DNA from: Bifidobacterium breve
GTDB taxonomy: Bacteria; Bacteroidota; Bacteroidia; Flavobacteriales; Flavobacteriaceae
Assembly: GCA_943323545.2 (NCBI GenBank)
Contig: CALPIE020000002.1
Span: forward strand, 1-62,429
Direction of reading: 5' to 3'
Length of the DNA: 62,429 nucleotides
Within the stretch, counting starts at the first letter, position 1; each line of letters begins with the position of its first letter. Both the position numbers and the translations under genes were made by a program. The notes below the pieces were generated by a model, which saw nothing but the letters and a program-made list of their open reading frames with translations, was not told the DNA's origin and did not search any database. Below are positions 20,778-30,626 of the stretch, in pieces.

Positions 20778-21812
20778 ATGAGAAATTTAATCATTTACTT
20801 AACATTATCATTATGTCTTTTTGCAAGTAAACTAAAAGCACAAGAATCGTTTGTTTCAAAAGCAAAAGCTATTGCAGAAAAAATTGAAAAAATTACTAAA
20901 GAAGAAAAAGCTGCTTTAAAAATAGAAGTAGAAGATGTAAACAAACAATTAGAAAATGGTTCATTAAACAAAGAACAAGCTGATAAAAAAAAGAAAGAAT
21001 TAGCCGAAGCAAGAGCAGTAATTATAGAAAATAAAGTAAACGCTACTAAAGATGAATTGAAAAATTTAATTCAGGAAAAAGTAGATGGAAAATTAAAAGA
21101 TAATGATTATGTTTTAAATTTACAATGGACATCTAAAAAAGATTCTTTAAGAAAATACAAAGGAGAATCTAGAAATACATCACAGTTTGTATTTGCTTTT
21201 GGGGCTAATAATTTAGTAACCGATGGCGCTGTAGCCAATTCTAATTTCAGGTATTTGAAATCAAATTTTTTCGAATGGGGAATTACTAATAATTTCAGAT
21301 TGTCCAAAAACAGTAATTTATTACATTTAAAATACGGTTTTTCATGGATGTATAATAGTTTAAATGCTACAGAAAATCGTTATTTTGTTACCAATGGTGA
21401 TCAAACAGGATTAGCTATATTCCCAACTCACTTAAGAACAAAAGATACTTATTTCAAAAATGTTTATGTAACTATTCCAGTGCATTTAGAATTTGATTTT
21501 TCTAAAACCAAATCGGATAAAGATGGAAATAAAATTTTCAGAAGTCATCAAGGATTTCGATTAGGATTAGGAGGATATGCAGGTTATAATACCAATTCAA
21601 AACAATTTCTTTCATACGGAGTAGATGGTAAAAGAATTAATGAACGACAAAAAGGAAATTGGAATGTTAACAACTGGAATTATGGTTTAAGTGCATACGT
21701 TGGCTGGTCTGAAACAAGTTTATATATAAAATATGACATAAATCCTCTTTTTAAAGACAATATAATCGATCAAAATAATATATCACTTGGACTCCGATTC
21801 GATTTAAATTAA
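20778..21812 (+). CDS. Outer-membrane beta-barrel-like protein with coiled-coil N-terminus
   Basis: Signal peptide, charged helix region, aromatic C-terminal strands. Confidence 0.6.
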   Translation: MRNLIIYLTLSLCLFASKLKAQESFVSKAKAIAEKIEKITKEEKAALKIEVEDVNKQLENGSLNKEQADKKKKELAEARAVIIENKVNATKDELKNLIQEKVDGKLKDNDYVLNLQWTSKKDSLRKYKGESRNTSQFVFAFGANNLVTDGAVANSNFRYLKSNFFEWGITNNFRLSKNSNLLHLKYGFSWMYNSLNATENRYFVTNGDQTGLAIFPTHLRTKDTYFKNVYVTIPVHLEFDFSKTKSDKDGNKIFRSHQGFRLGLGGYAGYNTNSKQFLSYGVDGKRINERQKGNWNVNNWNYGLSAYVGWSETSLYIKYDINPLFKDNIIDQNNISLGLRFDLN

Positions 21813-21868
21813 ATCTTATATAAGAAAATAGAAAAGTTAAATTTTGTTTAGGTTAGTTTATACTTCGA

Positions 21869-21903
21869 AAAAGGTGTTTCTGTTTTGAAACACCTTTTTT
21901 ATT
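21869..21903 (+). terminator. Terminator hairpin
   Basis: AAAGGTGTTTCTGTTTTGAAACACCTTTTTT. Confidence 0.85.
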
Positions 21904-21950
21904 TTTAATCTTTGTAACTTTGAAAAAAAGCAGTTACTAAGCAGTTCTAA

Positions 21951-23927
21951 ATGATAACCAAAGAAACAATAGATAAAGTTTTTGAATCGGCTCGTGTAGA
22001 AGAAGTTATTGGCGATTTTGTGCAATTAAAACGCGCCGGAAGTAACTTCAAAGGATTGAGTCCCTTTTCTGATGAACGTTCGCCTTCTTTTATGGTGTCT
22101 CCAGTTAAAGGAATATGGAAAGATTTTAGTTCAGGAAAAGGAGGAAATGTAGTTGCGTTTCTTATGGAACATTCTCAATTTACTTACCCAGAAGCCATTC
22201 GTTTTTTAGCCAAAAAATACAATATAGAGATTGAAGAAACGGAACTTTCAAATGAAGAAAAAGAAGTTGCTAACGAAAGAGAAAGTTTATTCCTAGTATC
22301 TGAATTCGCAGCTAATTATTTTCATGAAACGCTTTTAAACACCGAAGAAGGTAAAGCAATAGGTTTGTCTTACTTTAAAGAAAGGGGATTTACAAATGAA
22401 ACAATTGCAAAATTTAAATTAGGTTATTCACCAACTCTTTGGGATGCTTTTACAAAAGAAGCTTTAGGTAAAGGATATCAACTAGAGTATTTAGAAAAAA
22501 CGGGTTTGACTATTATTGGCGAAGAGAAACAGTTTGATCGTTTTAAAGCTCGTGTGATGTTTCCAATTCAAAGTATGAGTGGAAGAGTACTTGGTTTTGG
22601 TGGTAGAATTTTAACGCAAGATAAAAAAGCAGCCAAATACCTTAATTCACCCGAAAGTGATTTGTACCATAAAAGTAAAGTTTTGTATGGAATTTTTCTT
22701 GCCAAACAATCGATTGCTAAACTTGATAATTGTTTCCTTGTGGAAGGATATACTGATGTGATTCAAATGCACCAATCCGGAATCGAAAATGTGGTAGCTT
22801 CATCAGGAACTGCTCTTACTTCTGATCAAATTAGATTAATCAATAGATTAACTAAAAACATTACCGTTTTGTTTGATGGAGATGCTGCTGGACTTCGAGC
22901 TTCAATACGTGGAATTGATTTGATTCTTGAAGAAGGAATGAATGTTAAAGTATGCACATTCCCCGATGGGGAAGATCCAGATAGTTTTGCTAAAAAAACA
23001 TCGTACGAAGATTTGGTAAAATACCTTAATGAAAGTGCGATGGATTTTATCCAATTCAAAGCCTCACTTTTAATGAAAGAGGCCAAGAATGATCCTATCA
23101 AGAAAGCAGAATTGATTCGAGATATGGTTATCAGTATTTCTAAAATTCCAGATCGAATAAAAAGAGAGATTTATGTTCAAGAATGTTCTCGAATTATGGA
23201 TATTTCTGAAGATGTCCTTTTTAATACATTGGCTCAAATTGTTAAAAAAGACATACAAGAATTAGGAAAGAAACAAAAAGAAGATCAAAAAGTATTTGAA
23301 GTATTTAAAAACGAAAATGAAATTGTCACATCGTCTATTGATATTCAATTTGAATTGGAAAGAAAAATAATCGAAATACTCTTACTTTACGGAAACAAAG
23401 AGGAAGATTTTGAAGACAATTTGTTAAAAACAAACGAGTTAGGCGAAATGATTGAAGTGGTCGAAAAAAATACATGTAAAGTCTATCAACGAATTTATTT
23501 GAGCTTACAAGAAGATGAAACCGAACTTGCAAATCCTTTATTCAATAGCATTTACAATGATTTAATGAATTATTTTCATCAAAATGAAAATTTTGAAATG
23601 GACCAATATTTAAATCAGATTCCCAATGAAATTGCTCAAGAAGTGACGTCAATATTAATGAATGATGAAAAAGATACACTACATAACTGGGAAACCAAAC
23701 AAATCTTTGTAAAAGAAAAAGATCAAACAATAAGTCAATATGTTACAGAAACTATTTTAACTTTACGTTGGTTTTTAGTCAATAAAATTATAGAAGAGCT
23801 TAAAGTAACTGTAACATCTGAATCAGAAGCAGACAATTCAGAAACGCTTTCAATGGTGGTTGATTACTTAGGGTTAACTACTATGTTTTCTAAAAAACTA
23901 GGAAGGGTTATTACTAGACAAAATTAA
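21951..23927 (+). CDS. dnaG: DNA primase
   Basis: PSFMVSPVKGIW...GGNVVAFLMEH, TOPRIM LVEGYTDVIQMHQSG / VLFDGDAAGLRA. Confidence 0.95.
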   Translation: MITKETIDKVFESARVEEVIGDFVQLKRAGSNFKGLSPFSDERSPSFMVSPVKGIWKDFSSGKGGNVVAFLMEHSQFTYPEAIRFLAKKYNIEIEETELSNEEKEVANERESLFLVSEFAANYFHETLLNTEEGKAIGLSYFKERGFTNETIAKFKLGYSPTLWDAFTKEALGKGYQLEYLEKTGLTIIGEEKQFDRFKARVMFPIQSMSGRVLGFGGRILTQDKKAAKYLNSPESDLYHKSKVLYGIFLAKQSIAKLDNCFLVEGYTDVIQMHQSGIENVVASSGTALTSDQIRLINRLTKNITVLFDGDAAGLRASIRGIDLILEEGMNVKVCTFPDGEDPDSFAKKTSYEDLVKYLNESAMDFIQFKASLLMKEAKNDPIKKAELIRDMVISISKIPDRIKREIYVQECSRIMDISEDVLFNTLAQIVKKDIQELGKKQKEDQKVFEVFKNENEIVTSSIDIQFELERKIIEILLLYGNKEEDFEDNLLKTNELGEMIEVVEKNTCKVYQRIYLSLQEDETELANPLFNSIYNDLMNYFHQNENFEMDQYLNQIPNEIAQEVTSILMNDEKDTLHNWETKQIFVKEKDQTISQYVTETILTLRWFLVNKIIEELKVTVTSESEADNSETLSMVVDYLGLTTMFSKKLGRVITRQN

Positions 23928-23939
23928 GATATCAGGGTG

Positions 23940-24569
23940 CTAAACGATATCCAAAGTCTTGGCTTTATTTACCAAATCAACTAAATTGGTTACATTTAAT
24001 TTTTGCAATAGGCGTAATTTGTAAGTGCTTATTGTTTTTTCGTTTAAGCCGAGTAATTTAGAAATTTCATTATTTTTTTTACCATCACTTAAATAACGTA
24101 AAACTTCTATTTCTCTATTGGATAATTTTCTATATAAACGTTCACTCTTATTTTGTTTAGCAATTAGTGCTAAATTTTTTTTAATGCTATCACTTAATAT
24201 TACTATACCTTGATGTACTCTAATAATACTAATTCCTAAAGTTTCTAATTTTGAATATTTATGTACATATCCTAAAACACCTGCTTTAATGGCGTTGGGG
24301 GCATATACTTGTTCATTCAAATTCGTAAAAACTAAAACCTTTGTAGTTGGGAAATTCCGTATAATAGCTTTAAGCTCATAAATACTTTTTAAACCGTCAA
24401 GTTCTAAATCAATAACCAATACATTAATTTCTTTATTTCGGAGGGCATCTGGTACCATGAAAAAACTACCTACATTAGAAACTATTGAAATTTCAGGATG
24501 ATCTTTAAAATAAGATTTTACTCCAAAATGAACAACGGGAAAATTATCTGCTAAACAAACATTAATCAT
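23940..24569 (-). CDS. LuxR-family response regulator
   Basis: Receiver domain plus LSNREIEVLRYLSDGKKNNEISKLLGLNEKTISTYK HTH. Confidence 0.9.
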   Translation of the reverse strand: MINVCLADNFPVVHFGVKSYFKDHPEISIVSNVGSFFMVPDALRNKEINVLVIDLELDGLKSIYELKAIIRNFPTTKVLVFTNLNEQVYAPNAIKAGVLGYVHKYSKLETLGISIIRVHQGIVILSDSIKKNLALIAKQNKSERLYRKLSNREIEVLRYLSDGKKNNEISKLLGLNEKTISTYKLRLLQKLNVTNLVDLVNKAKTLDIV

Positions 24570-24648
24570 AATTAGATAAATTAATATTTTTAAATATTAT
24601 TATTAAGTAAAATTAACAAAAAAAATACACAATTCATAAAATTAACAA

Positions 24649-25458
24649 CTAGTACTTTAAAAATTCAGGAATTACACAAACAGGAATGGCTTGCATCTTA
24701 TGCAAATTCCTACGATTTAATCGTTTGTAAATTTCATATACAATTTCTTCCCTATGAGAAAAATCTTTCAAATTATTTTTATTTTCATCTGCTAACATTG
24801 CCCATTCTAACTCATCATAACTGGCGCCAAGTTGCTCTTCGTCTGTTCTCGAATCGCCAAATAATCCATCAGTTGGTGCTGCTTTTAATATTGATTCCGG
24901 AATTTTTAAATAATTTCCCAAAGCATAAATATCACTTTTCATTAAATCGGCAATCGGACTCAAATCTACACCGCCATCACCATACTTAGTGTAAAATCCT
25001 ACACCAAAATCTTCTACTTTATTTCCTGTGCCTGCAACTAGTAAGTTATTTATTCCAGCATAATAATACAAAGTAGTCATCCGCAATCGAGCACGTGTAT
25101 TCGCTAACGATAAATGGTATTTTTTTTCATCTTCACAAACTGGCATTGCAGATTTAAATTGGTCGTAAATTGTTGTCAAATCCGCTTCTGCATTATTCAC
25201 ATTAGAAAATCGTTGTTTTAATTGTTCAATGTGTTCTCGACCTCTATTTACTTGATTAATGTCTTGATGAATTGGCATTTCAATACATAATGTTGTAAAA
25301 CCAGTTTGTGCACAAAGCGTTGAAGTCACAGCCGAATCAACTCCACCAGAAATTCCCACAACAAAACCACTAACTTTTGCGTTAGTAGCATACGTTTTGA
25401 GCCAATTAACAATATAATCGTTTACTTTTTCAACCTGAATGGTAATTTTTTTAGCCAT
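24649..25458 (-). CDS. nadE: NAD(+) synthase (ammonia-dependent type)
   Basis: VGISGGVDSAVTSTLC, GTGNKVEDFGVGFYTKYGDGGVDLSPI. Confidence 0.95.
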   Translation of the reverse strand: MAKKITIQVEKVNDYIVNWLKTYATNAKVSGFVVGISGGVDSAVTSTLCAQTGFTTLCIEMPIHQDINQVNRGREHIEQLKQRFSNVNNAEADLTTIYDQFKSAMPVCEDEKKYHLSLANTRARLRMTTLYYYAGINNLLVAGTGNKVEDFGVGFYTKYGDGGVDLSPIADLMKSDIYALGNYLKIPESILKAAPTDGLFGDSRTDEEQLGASYDELEWAMLADENKNNLKDFSHREEIVYEIYKRLNRRNLHKMQAIPVCVIPEFLKY

Positions 25459-25713
25459 TTGTAATAGAAGATTTAAATTTTCGTACAGTATATTTGCAAA
25501 AATAATAAAAATAAAAACTAAAAGCTATTGTCTTTCTGAGCTTGTCGAAGGAAGAAGCTATTTCCAGCTTTTTGCTGCAATCTTTTCAATTTTGAAAGGT
25601 TTTTCTAAATAAAAAAGTAGCTTCCTTTGGTCGCTCATTTTTATCAAGTAAAACCAAATCAAAATAAAAAAAGTATTTTCGCTTCAATCTGGGCTAAAAA
25701 CAAAATATTACCA

Positions 25714-26682
25714 ATGAAAAAATATTTTCTCCTTTCTCTATTAATAGTAACTATAATTTCTTGCGATAAAAAAAGCAAAGTAGAAAAAGCCGTAGAAGAA
25801 ATTCCGGTTCAAATGGAACTTTTTCGATTTGAACAAGCCTTCTTCAACGCCAAACCATCAGAATTACAATTAGTAAAATCAGAATTTCCCGATTTTTTCC
25901 CAATCGAAACATCAGATGAAGTATGGTTAGAAAAAATGCAAAATCCGCAATGGCGAGAATTGTACACTGAAGTAGAAAAAAAATACAAGAATTTCAACGA
26001 GAAACAAACCGAAATTGAAGACGTATTTAAACATATTAAATACTATTTTCCAACTGTACAAACACCAAAAATATACACAGTAATTGGCGAAATGGATTAC
26101 AACAACAAAGTCATTTATGCCAACGATAAATTAATCGTCGCATTGGAATTATTCCTTGGAAATAAACATAAATTTTATGTAGATTTTCCTGAATATATAA
26201 GACAAAATTTTGAAGAAAGACAAATGATGCCAGAAGTTGCCTCAAGTTTTGCACTCGGAATTTTACCTTCACCATCAGACAAAACATTATTATCTGAAAT
26301 GATCTATTATGGTAAAGAATTGTATATAAAAGATCTGCTTTTAAATGATAATTTTACCGATGCTGAGAAAATAGGATACACACCAGAACATATTGCATGG
26401 AGTAATGAAAATGAAGCTTTTATTTGGAGTTATTTTGTAGAAAAACAATTGTTGTATAGTACCGATTCTAAATTACCAAACCGATTTGTAAATGTAGCGC
26501 CGTTTTCAAAGTTTTATTTAGAAATCGACAATGAATCACCTGGCAGAATCGGTCGTTGGATTGGCTGGCAAATTGTTCGCTCATTTATGGAAAATAACCA
26601 AGTTGATATAAAAGATATGATTAAAATGAACGCTGACGAATTGTTCAAAAAATCAAAATACAAACCCAAAAAAAATGAATAA
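25714..26682 (+). CDS. gldB: Gliding motility lipoprotein GldB
   Basis: Lipobox MKKYFLLSLLIVTIISC; family-like sequence; followed by gldC-like gene. Confidence 0.88.
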   Translation: MKKYFLLSLLIVTIISCDKKSKVEKAVEEIPVQMELFRFEQAFFNAKPSELQLVKSEFPDFFPIETSDEVWLEKMQNPQWRELYTEVEKKYKNFNEKQTEIEDVFKHIKYYFPTVQTPKIYTVIGEMDYNNKVIYANDKLIVALELFLGNKHKFYVDFPEYIRQNFEERQMMPEVASSFALGILPSPSDKTLLSEMIYYGKELYIKDLLLNDNFTDAEKIGYTPEHIAWSNENEAFIWSYFVEKQLLYSTDSKLPNRFVNVAPFSKFYLEIDNESPGRIGRWIGWQIVRSFMENNQVDIKDMIKMNADELFKKSKYKPKKNE

Positions 26683-27007
26683 GATGCAATCGGAAATAAA
26701 ATTTCTAATAGAATTAGATGAAAATCGTGTGCCAGAAAAACTGGCTTGGACAGCAAAAGATGGCGGTATTGAATTAGATGAAGCAAAAGCAATTATGCTT
26801 TCTATTTGGGATAGTAAAGCGCAAGAAACATTACGGATTGATCTTTGGACAAAAGACATGCCTGTAGATGAGATGAAATTGTTTTTTTACCAAACTTTAG
26901 TTGCCATGTCAGACACTTTTCAACGCGCTACTGATGATGAAAAAATGGCGGCTACAATGAAAGATTTTTGCGACTATTTTGCAGAAAAATTAGAGTTGAA
27001 ACAGTAA
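26675..27007 (+). CDS. gldC: Gliding motility protein GldC
   Basis: EIKFLIELDENRVPEKLAWTAKDGGIE; 110 aa next to gldB. Confidence 0.9.
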   Translation: MNKMQSEIKFLIELDENRVPEKLAWTAKDGGIELDEAKAIMLSIWDSKAQETLRIDLWTKDMPVDEMKLFFYQTLVAMSDTFQRATDDEKMAATMKDFCDYFAEKLELKQ

Positions 27008-27008
27008 A

Positions 27009-27659
27009 TCAAAATTGATTTTGACTTTTAAAAACCTCTTGGTTTACTTCATCAATAAACTGTAAAAGATTTTCTTTTCCAGTTGTTTCGGTCGCTGAGG
27101 TAACAAAATGTTGCGGCATTTCTTCCCAATTATTGGCTAAAAGTTGTTTTCTATAAGCAGCAACGTGTGCTTCTATTTTAGTTTTTGCTATTTTATCGGC
27201 TTTGGTAAAAACAATGCAAAAAGGAACTTCTGTTTCACCAAGATATTCTATAAATTCTAAGTCAATTTGTTGTGCTTCATGTCGAATGTCAATTAATACA
27301 AATGCGCAAACCAATTGCTCTCTTTTCTCAAAATAATCAGTGATAAACTGTTGAAAGACTTCTTTTGTTTTTTTAGAAACTCGAGCATAGCCGTATCCAG
27401 GTAAATCGACTAAAAACCAATTGTTATTGATTTTAAAATGATTGATTAATTGCGTTTTTCCAGGCTTTCCTGATGTTTTTGCCAAATTTTTATGATTGGT
27501 TAACATGTTTATTAAAGAAGATTTACCAACGTTTGAACGACCAATAAATGCATATTCTGGTAGGCGTTCTAAAGGGCATTTACTAACTTCAGAATTACTA
27601 ATAATAAATTCGGCAGAATTAATTTTCATTTGTTTATTCTTTAAAATAAAAAAGCCCAA
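27009..27659 (-). CDS. engB: Ribosome biogenesis GTP-binding protein YihA/YsxC
   Basis: FIGRSNVGKSSLINML, VDLPGYGYA, FTKADK. Confidence 0.95.
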   Translation of the reverse strand: MGFFILKNKQMKINSAEFIISNSEVSKCPLERLPEYAFIGRSNVGKSSLINMLTNHKNLAKTSGKPGKTQLINHFKINNNWFLVDLPGYGYARVSKKTKEVFQQFITDYFEKREQLVCAFVLIDIRHEAQQIDLEFIEYLGETEVPFCIVFTKADKIAKTKIEAHVAAYRKQLLANNWEEMPQHFVTSATETTGKENLLQFIDEVNQEVFKSQNQF

Positions 27660-27719
27660 ACCGGACTTTTATTACACTATCGTTCCATACAGTTCAACTT
27701 ACGGTCTCAAGTTTATTGT

Positions 27720-28484
27720 TTATAAATTTACTTTTGTTAACCATTCATCTAATAATCGATTGAATTCATCGGGATGCTCCATCATAGCAGCATGACCACA
27801 TTTATCAATCCAATATAAAGTAGAATTAGGCATGAGTCTATGAAATTCTTCAGCAACAGATGGCGGCGTTACTTGGTCGTTTTTCCCCCAAATTATACAA
27901 GTTTGTTCATGCATTTTCGGCAAATCTTTTGCCATATTATGTCGAATGGCACTCTTAGCAATTGTTAGTGTTTTTATTACCTTAATCCTATCATTTACAA
28001 CTGCAAAAACTTCATCAACCATTTCTTTTGTAGCTGTTTTTGGATCGTAAAAAACACTTTCGGTTTTCTTTTTTATATACTCATAATCACCTCTTTTAGG
28101 ATAACTGTCGCCCATGGCACTTTCATATAGTCCAGAACTGCCCGTAATTACTATTCCGGCAACTTTTTCCGGATACAATTTAGAATGATACAAAGCAATA
28201 TGACCGCCTAACGAGTTTCCTAAAAGAATTACCCTGTCAAATTTTTTAAAGATGATAAAGTCTTTAACGAATCGGGCAAAGGCTTTTACATTTGTTTTTA
28301 AAAGATTTTGAGAATATAATGGTAATTCTGGAATTACAACTTTATATCCTTTTTTTGAAAAATAATTTGCTACCCCTTCAAAATTACTTAAACCACCCAT
28401 TAATCCATGAAGAACAACAATAGGTGTTCCTTCTCCAACTTCATAATAGGTAAATTTTCCTTCTTTTTTAATATGATTATCCAT
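27720..28484 (-). CDS. Alpha/beta hydrolase
   Basis: VLHGLMGGLSNFE, LLGNSLGGHIAL, CGHAAMMEHP. Confidence 0.93.
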   Translation of the reverse strand: MDNHIKKEGKFTYYEVGEGTPIVVLHGLMGGLSNFEGVANYFSKKGYKVVIPELPLYSQNLLKTNVKAFARFVKDFIIFKKFDRVILLGNSLGGHIALYHSKLYPEKVAGIVITGSSGLYESAMGDSYPKRGDYEYIKKKTESVFYDPKTATKEMVDEVFAVVNDRIKVIKTLTIAKSAIRHNMAKDLPKMHEQTCIIWGKNDQVTPPSVAEEFHRLMPNSTLYWIDKCGHAAMMEHPDEFNRLLDEWLTKVNL

Positions 28485-28781
28485 TAAATGTTCCTTTTAA
28501 ACACTTGCAAATATAGAACTTTATCCAACATTGCTAATATACGAGTTAACTTATTAAAATAAAAATCAATTTTTTTAAAGAATTCATGCAACTATCTAAT
28601 TACCAACAGTAATACTTTTTTCAATATTTTTTTTATCAAAATAATCCCTAATAAAGTGTAAAAAAAACTAATTATTTCAATTTTTACTGATTATTTTATA
28701 AAAATCCAATTGATTCTTAACCTTTTGTTAAATATTATTAAAAAACGCTTTTTTTAAAATTCAAATTTAAAAGAAGAACAA

Positions 28782-28832
28782 GTGGTAAAACTTATTAACA
28801 AAGTGGTAAAAAGTAGTAAAATGTGGGAATAA
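28782..28832 (+). promoter_or_regulatory. Putative MraZ operator: GTGGTAAAAC / GTGGTAAAAA / GTAGTAAAAT / GTGGGAATAA
   Basis: Repeats start at 28782, 28803, 28813, 28823; TATTTTTG -7-like element at 28839-28846. Confidence 0.75.
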
Positions 28833-28871
28833 ATTTTATATTTTTGCTCTTTAACCTAAATAAATTATTTT

Positions 28872-29345
28872 TTGAATTCTTTAATCGGAACATACGAGTG
28901 TAAAATTGATGCTAAAGGAAGACTACTTATTCCTTCACCATTAAAGAAGCAACTTTCGGCTTCACTTCAAGACGGTTTTGTTTTGAAGCGATCTGTGTTT
29001 CAGCCTTGTTTGGAATTGTACCCAATGAGTGAATGGAATTTAATGATGCAAAAAATAAACAAACTCAACCGTTTTGTAAAAAAAAATAACGATTTCATAC
29101 GTCGTTTTACGGCAGGTGTTAAAGTGGTTGAAATTGACAACTTAGGCCGATTATTAATCTCTAAAGACTTGTCAGTTTTTGCTAAAATCTCTAAAGATAT
29201 TGTCTTGTCTTCGGCGGTGAATATTATTGAAATTTGGGATAAAGAATTATATGAAAAAGCAATTGATGATTCTGTAGGCGACTTTGCAGATTTAGCTGAA
29301 GATGTAATGGGAAATGTAAATGATGATGACAATGGAATATCATAA
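28872..29345 (+). CDS. mraZ: Transcriptional regulator MraZ (TTG start)
   Basis: NSLIGTYECKIDAKGRLLIPSPLKKQL. Confidence 0.93.
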   Translation: MNSLIGTYECKIDAKGRLLIPSPLKKQLSASLQDGFVLKRSVFQPCLELYPMSEWNLMMQKINKLNRFVKKNNDFIRRFTAGVKVVEIDNLGRLLISKDLSVFAKISKDIVLSSAVNIIEIWDKELYEKAIDDSVGDFADLAEDVMGNVNDDDNGIS

Positions 29346-30228
29346 TCCAGTTCTTTTAAAAGAAACGGTAGACGGTTTGAATATTAAACCTAATGGAATT
29401 TATGTTGATGTTACATTTGGAGGTGGAGGACATTCAAAAGAAATATTAAATCGATTAGGTCCAGATGGAAAATTATTTGGTTTTGACCAAGATGAAGATG
29501 CATTTGAAAACGCTTTATTAGACGATCGATTTGTTTTGATTCCTGAGAATTTCAGATATATAAAAAGATTTTTAAGATTTCATGGCGTAAAAAGTGTCGA
29601 TGGGATTTTAGCAGATTTAGGTGTTTCCTCTCACCAATTTGATGTTCCGGAAAGAGGTTTTTCAACACGATTTGACGCTCAATTGGATATGAGAATGAGT
29701 AAAAAAAACGAATTAGACGCTTTTAAAGTGGTTAATGAATATGATGAAACCAATTTGCGTCGGGTTTTTTTTGATTACGGAGAATTAAAAAATGCGCCTG
29801 CTTTATCGAGAAGAATTATCGAAGCTAGAGCACTAAATCCGATTCAAAAAACAGATGAATTAAAAACAATCTTAGGTCGTTTTTTACCCGCTCATAGCAG
29901 TAATAAAATTTTGGCACAAATATACCAAGCAATTAGAATTGAAGTCAATCAAGAAATGGATGTTTTGAAAGAATTTTTAGAACAGTCCCTTGAGATTTTA
30001 AAACCTGAAGGACGATTAAGTGTGATTTCGTATCACTCGTTAGAAGATAGATTGGTAAAACGATTCATGAAAAACGGATTGTTTGATGGAGAGCCAGAAC
30101 GCGATTTCTTCGGAAATTTTTCTGTTCCATTCAAACTAGTAGGAAAATTAATTGTTCCAAACGATGCTGAAATCAAAATCAACAATAGAGCAAGAAGTGC
30201 CAAGTTGCGTATCGCAGAAAAGAAATAA
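29332..30228 (+). CDS. rsmH: 16S rRNA (cytosine(1402)-N(4))-methyltransferase
   Basis: MEYHNPVLLKETVDGL...YVDVTFGGGGHS. Confidence 0.95.
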   Translation: MEYHNPVLLKETVDGLNIKPNGIYVDVTFGGGGHSKEILNRLGPDGKLFGFDQDEDAFENALLDDRFVLIPENFRYIKRFLRFHGVKSVDGILADLGVSSHQFDVPERGFSTRFDAQLDMRMSKKNELDAFKVVNEYDETNLRRVFFDYGELKNAPALSRRIIEARALNPIQKTDELKTILGRFLPAHSSNKILAQIYQAIRIEVNQEMDVLKEFLEQSLEILKPEGRLSVISYHSLEDRLVKRFMKNGLFDGEPERDFFGNFSVPFKLVGKLIVPNDAEIKINNRARSAKLRIAEKK

Positions 30229-30278
30229 TTGATAAAAAACAGCTTAGTGCCTATTGCCTATAGCTTAAAGCATAACAA

Positions 30279-30626
30279 ATGAAAAGCGGAGTTTACAGCA
30301 TTTTAAAAGCGCGGTATTTAGTAAATGAAGATGCAACTAGAAACTGGCGATTCATTGTTTTTTTAATTATTCTAGCCATTTTAATGATTGCCAATACACA
30401 TCGTTACGAACAAAAAGTCTTTAAAATTGCCGAATTGACAAATGAAGTTAAAGAATTAAGATCCGAATTTGTTGATAGAAGATCCGAATTAATGAAATTA
30501 AAAATGGAATCAACAATTTCAGATAAAATGGAATTAAGAGGGATTTATCCATCTCAAGTCCCACCCAAAAAAATAAAAGTAAAAAAACCAATAGAGAAAA
30601 GTTTCTTTAAAAAACTATGGCAGTAG
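30279..30626 (+). CDS. ftsL: FtsL-like cell division protein
   Basis: Single TM plus coiled coil, position between rsmH and ftsI. Confidence 0.8.
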   Translation: MKSGVYSILKARYLVNEDATRNWRFIVFLIILAILMIANTHRYEQKVFKIAELTNEVKELRSEFVDRRSELMKLKMESTISDKMELRGIYPSQVPPKKIKVKKPIEKSFFKKLWQ

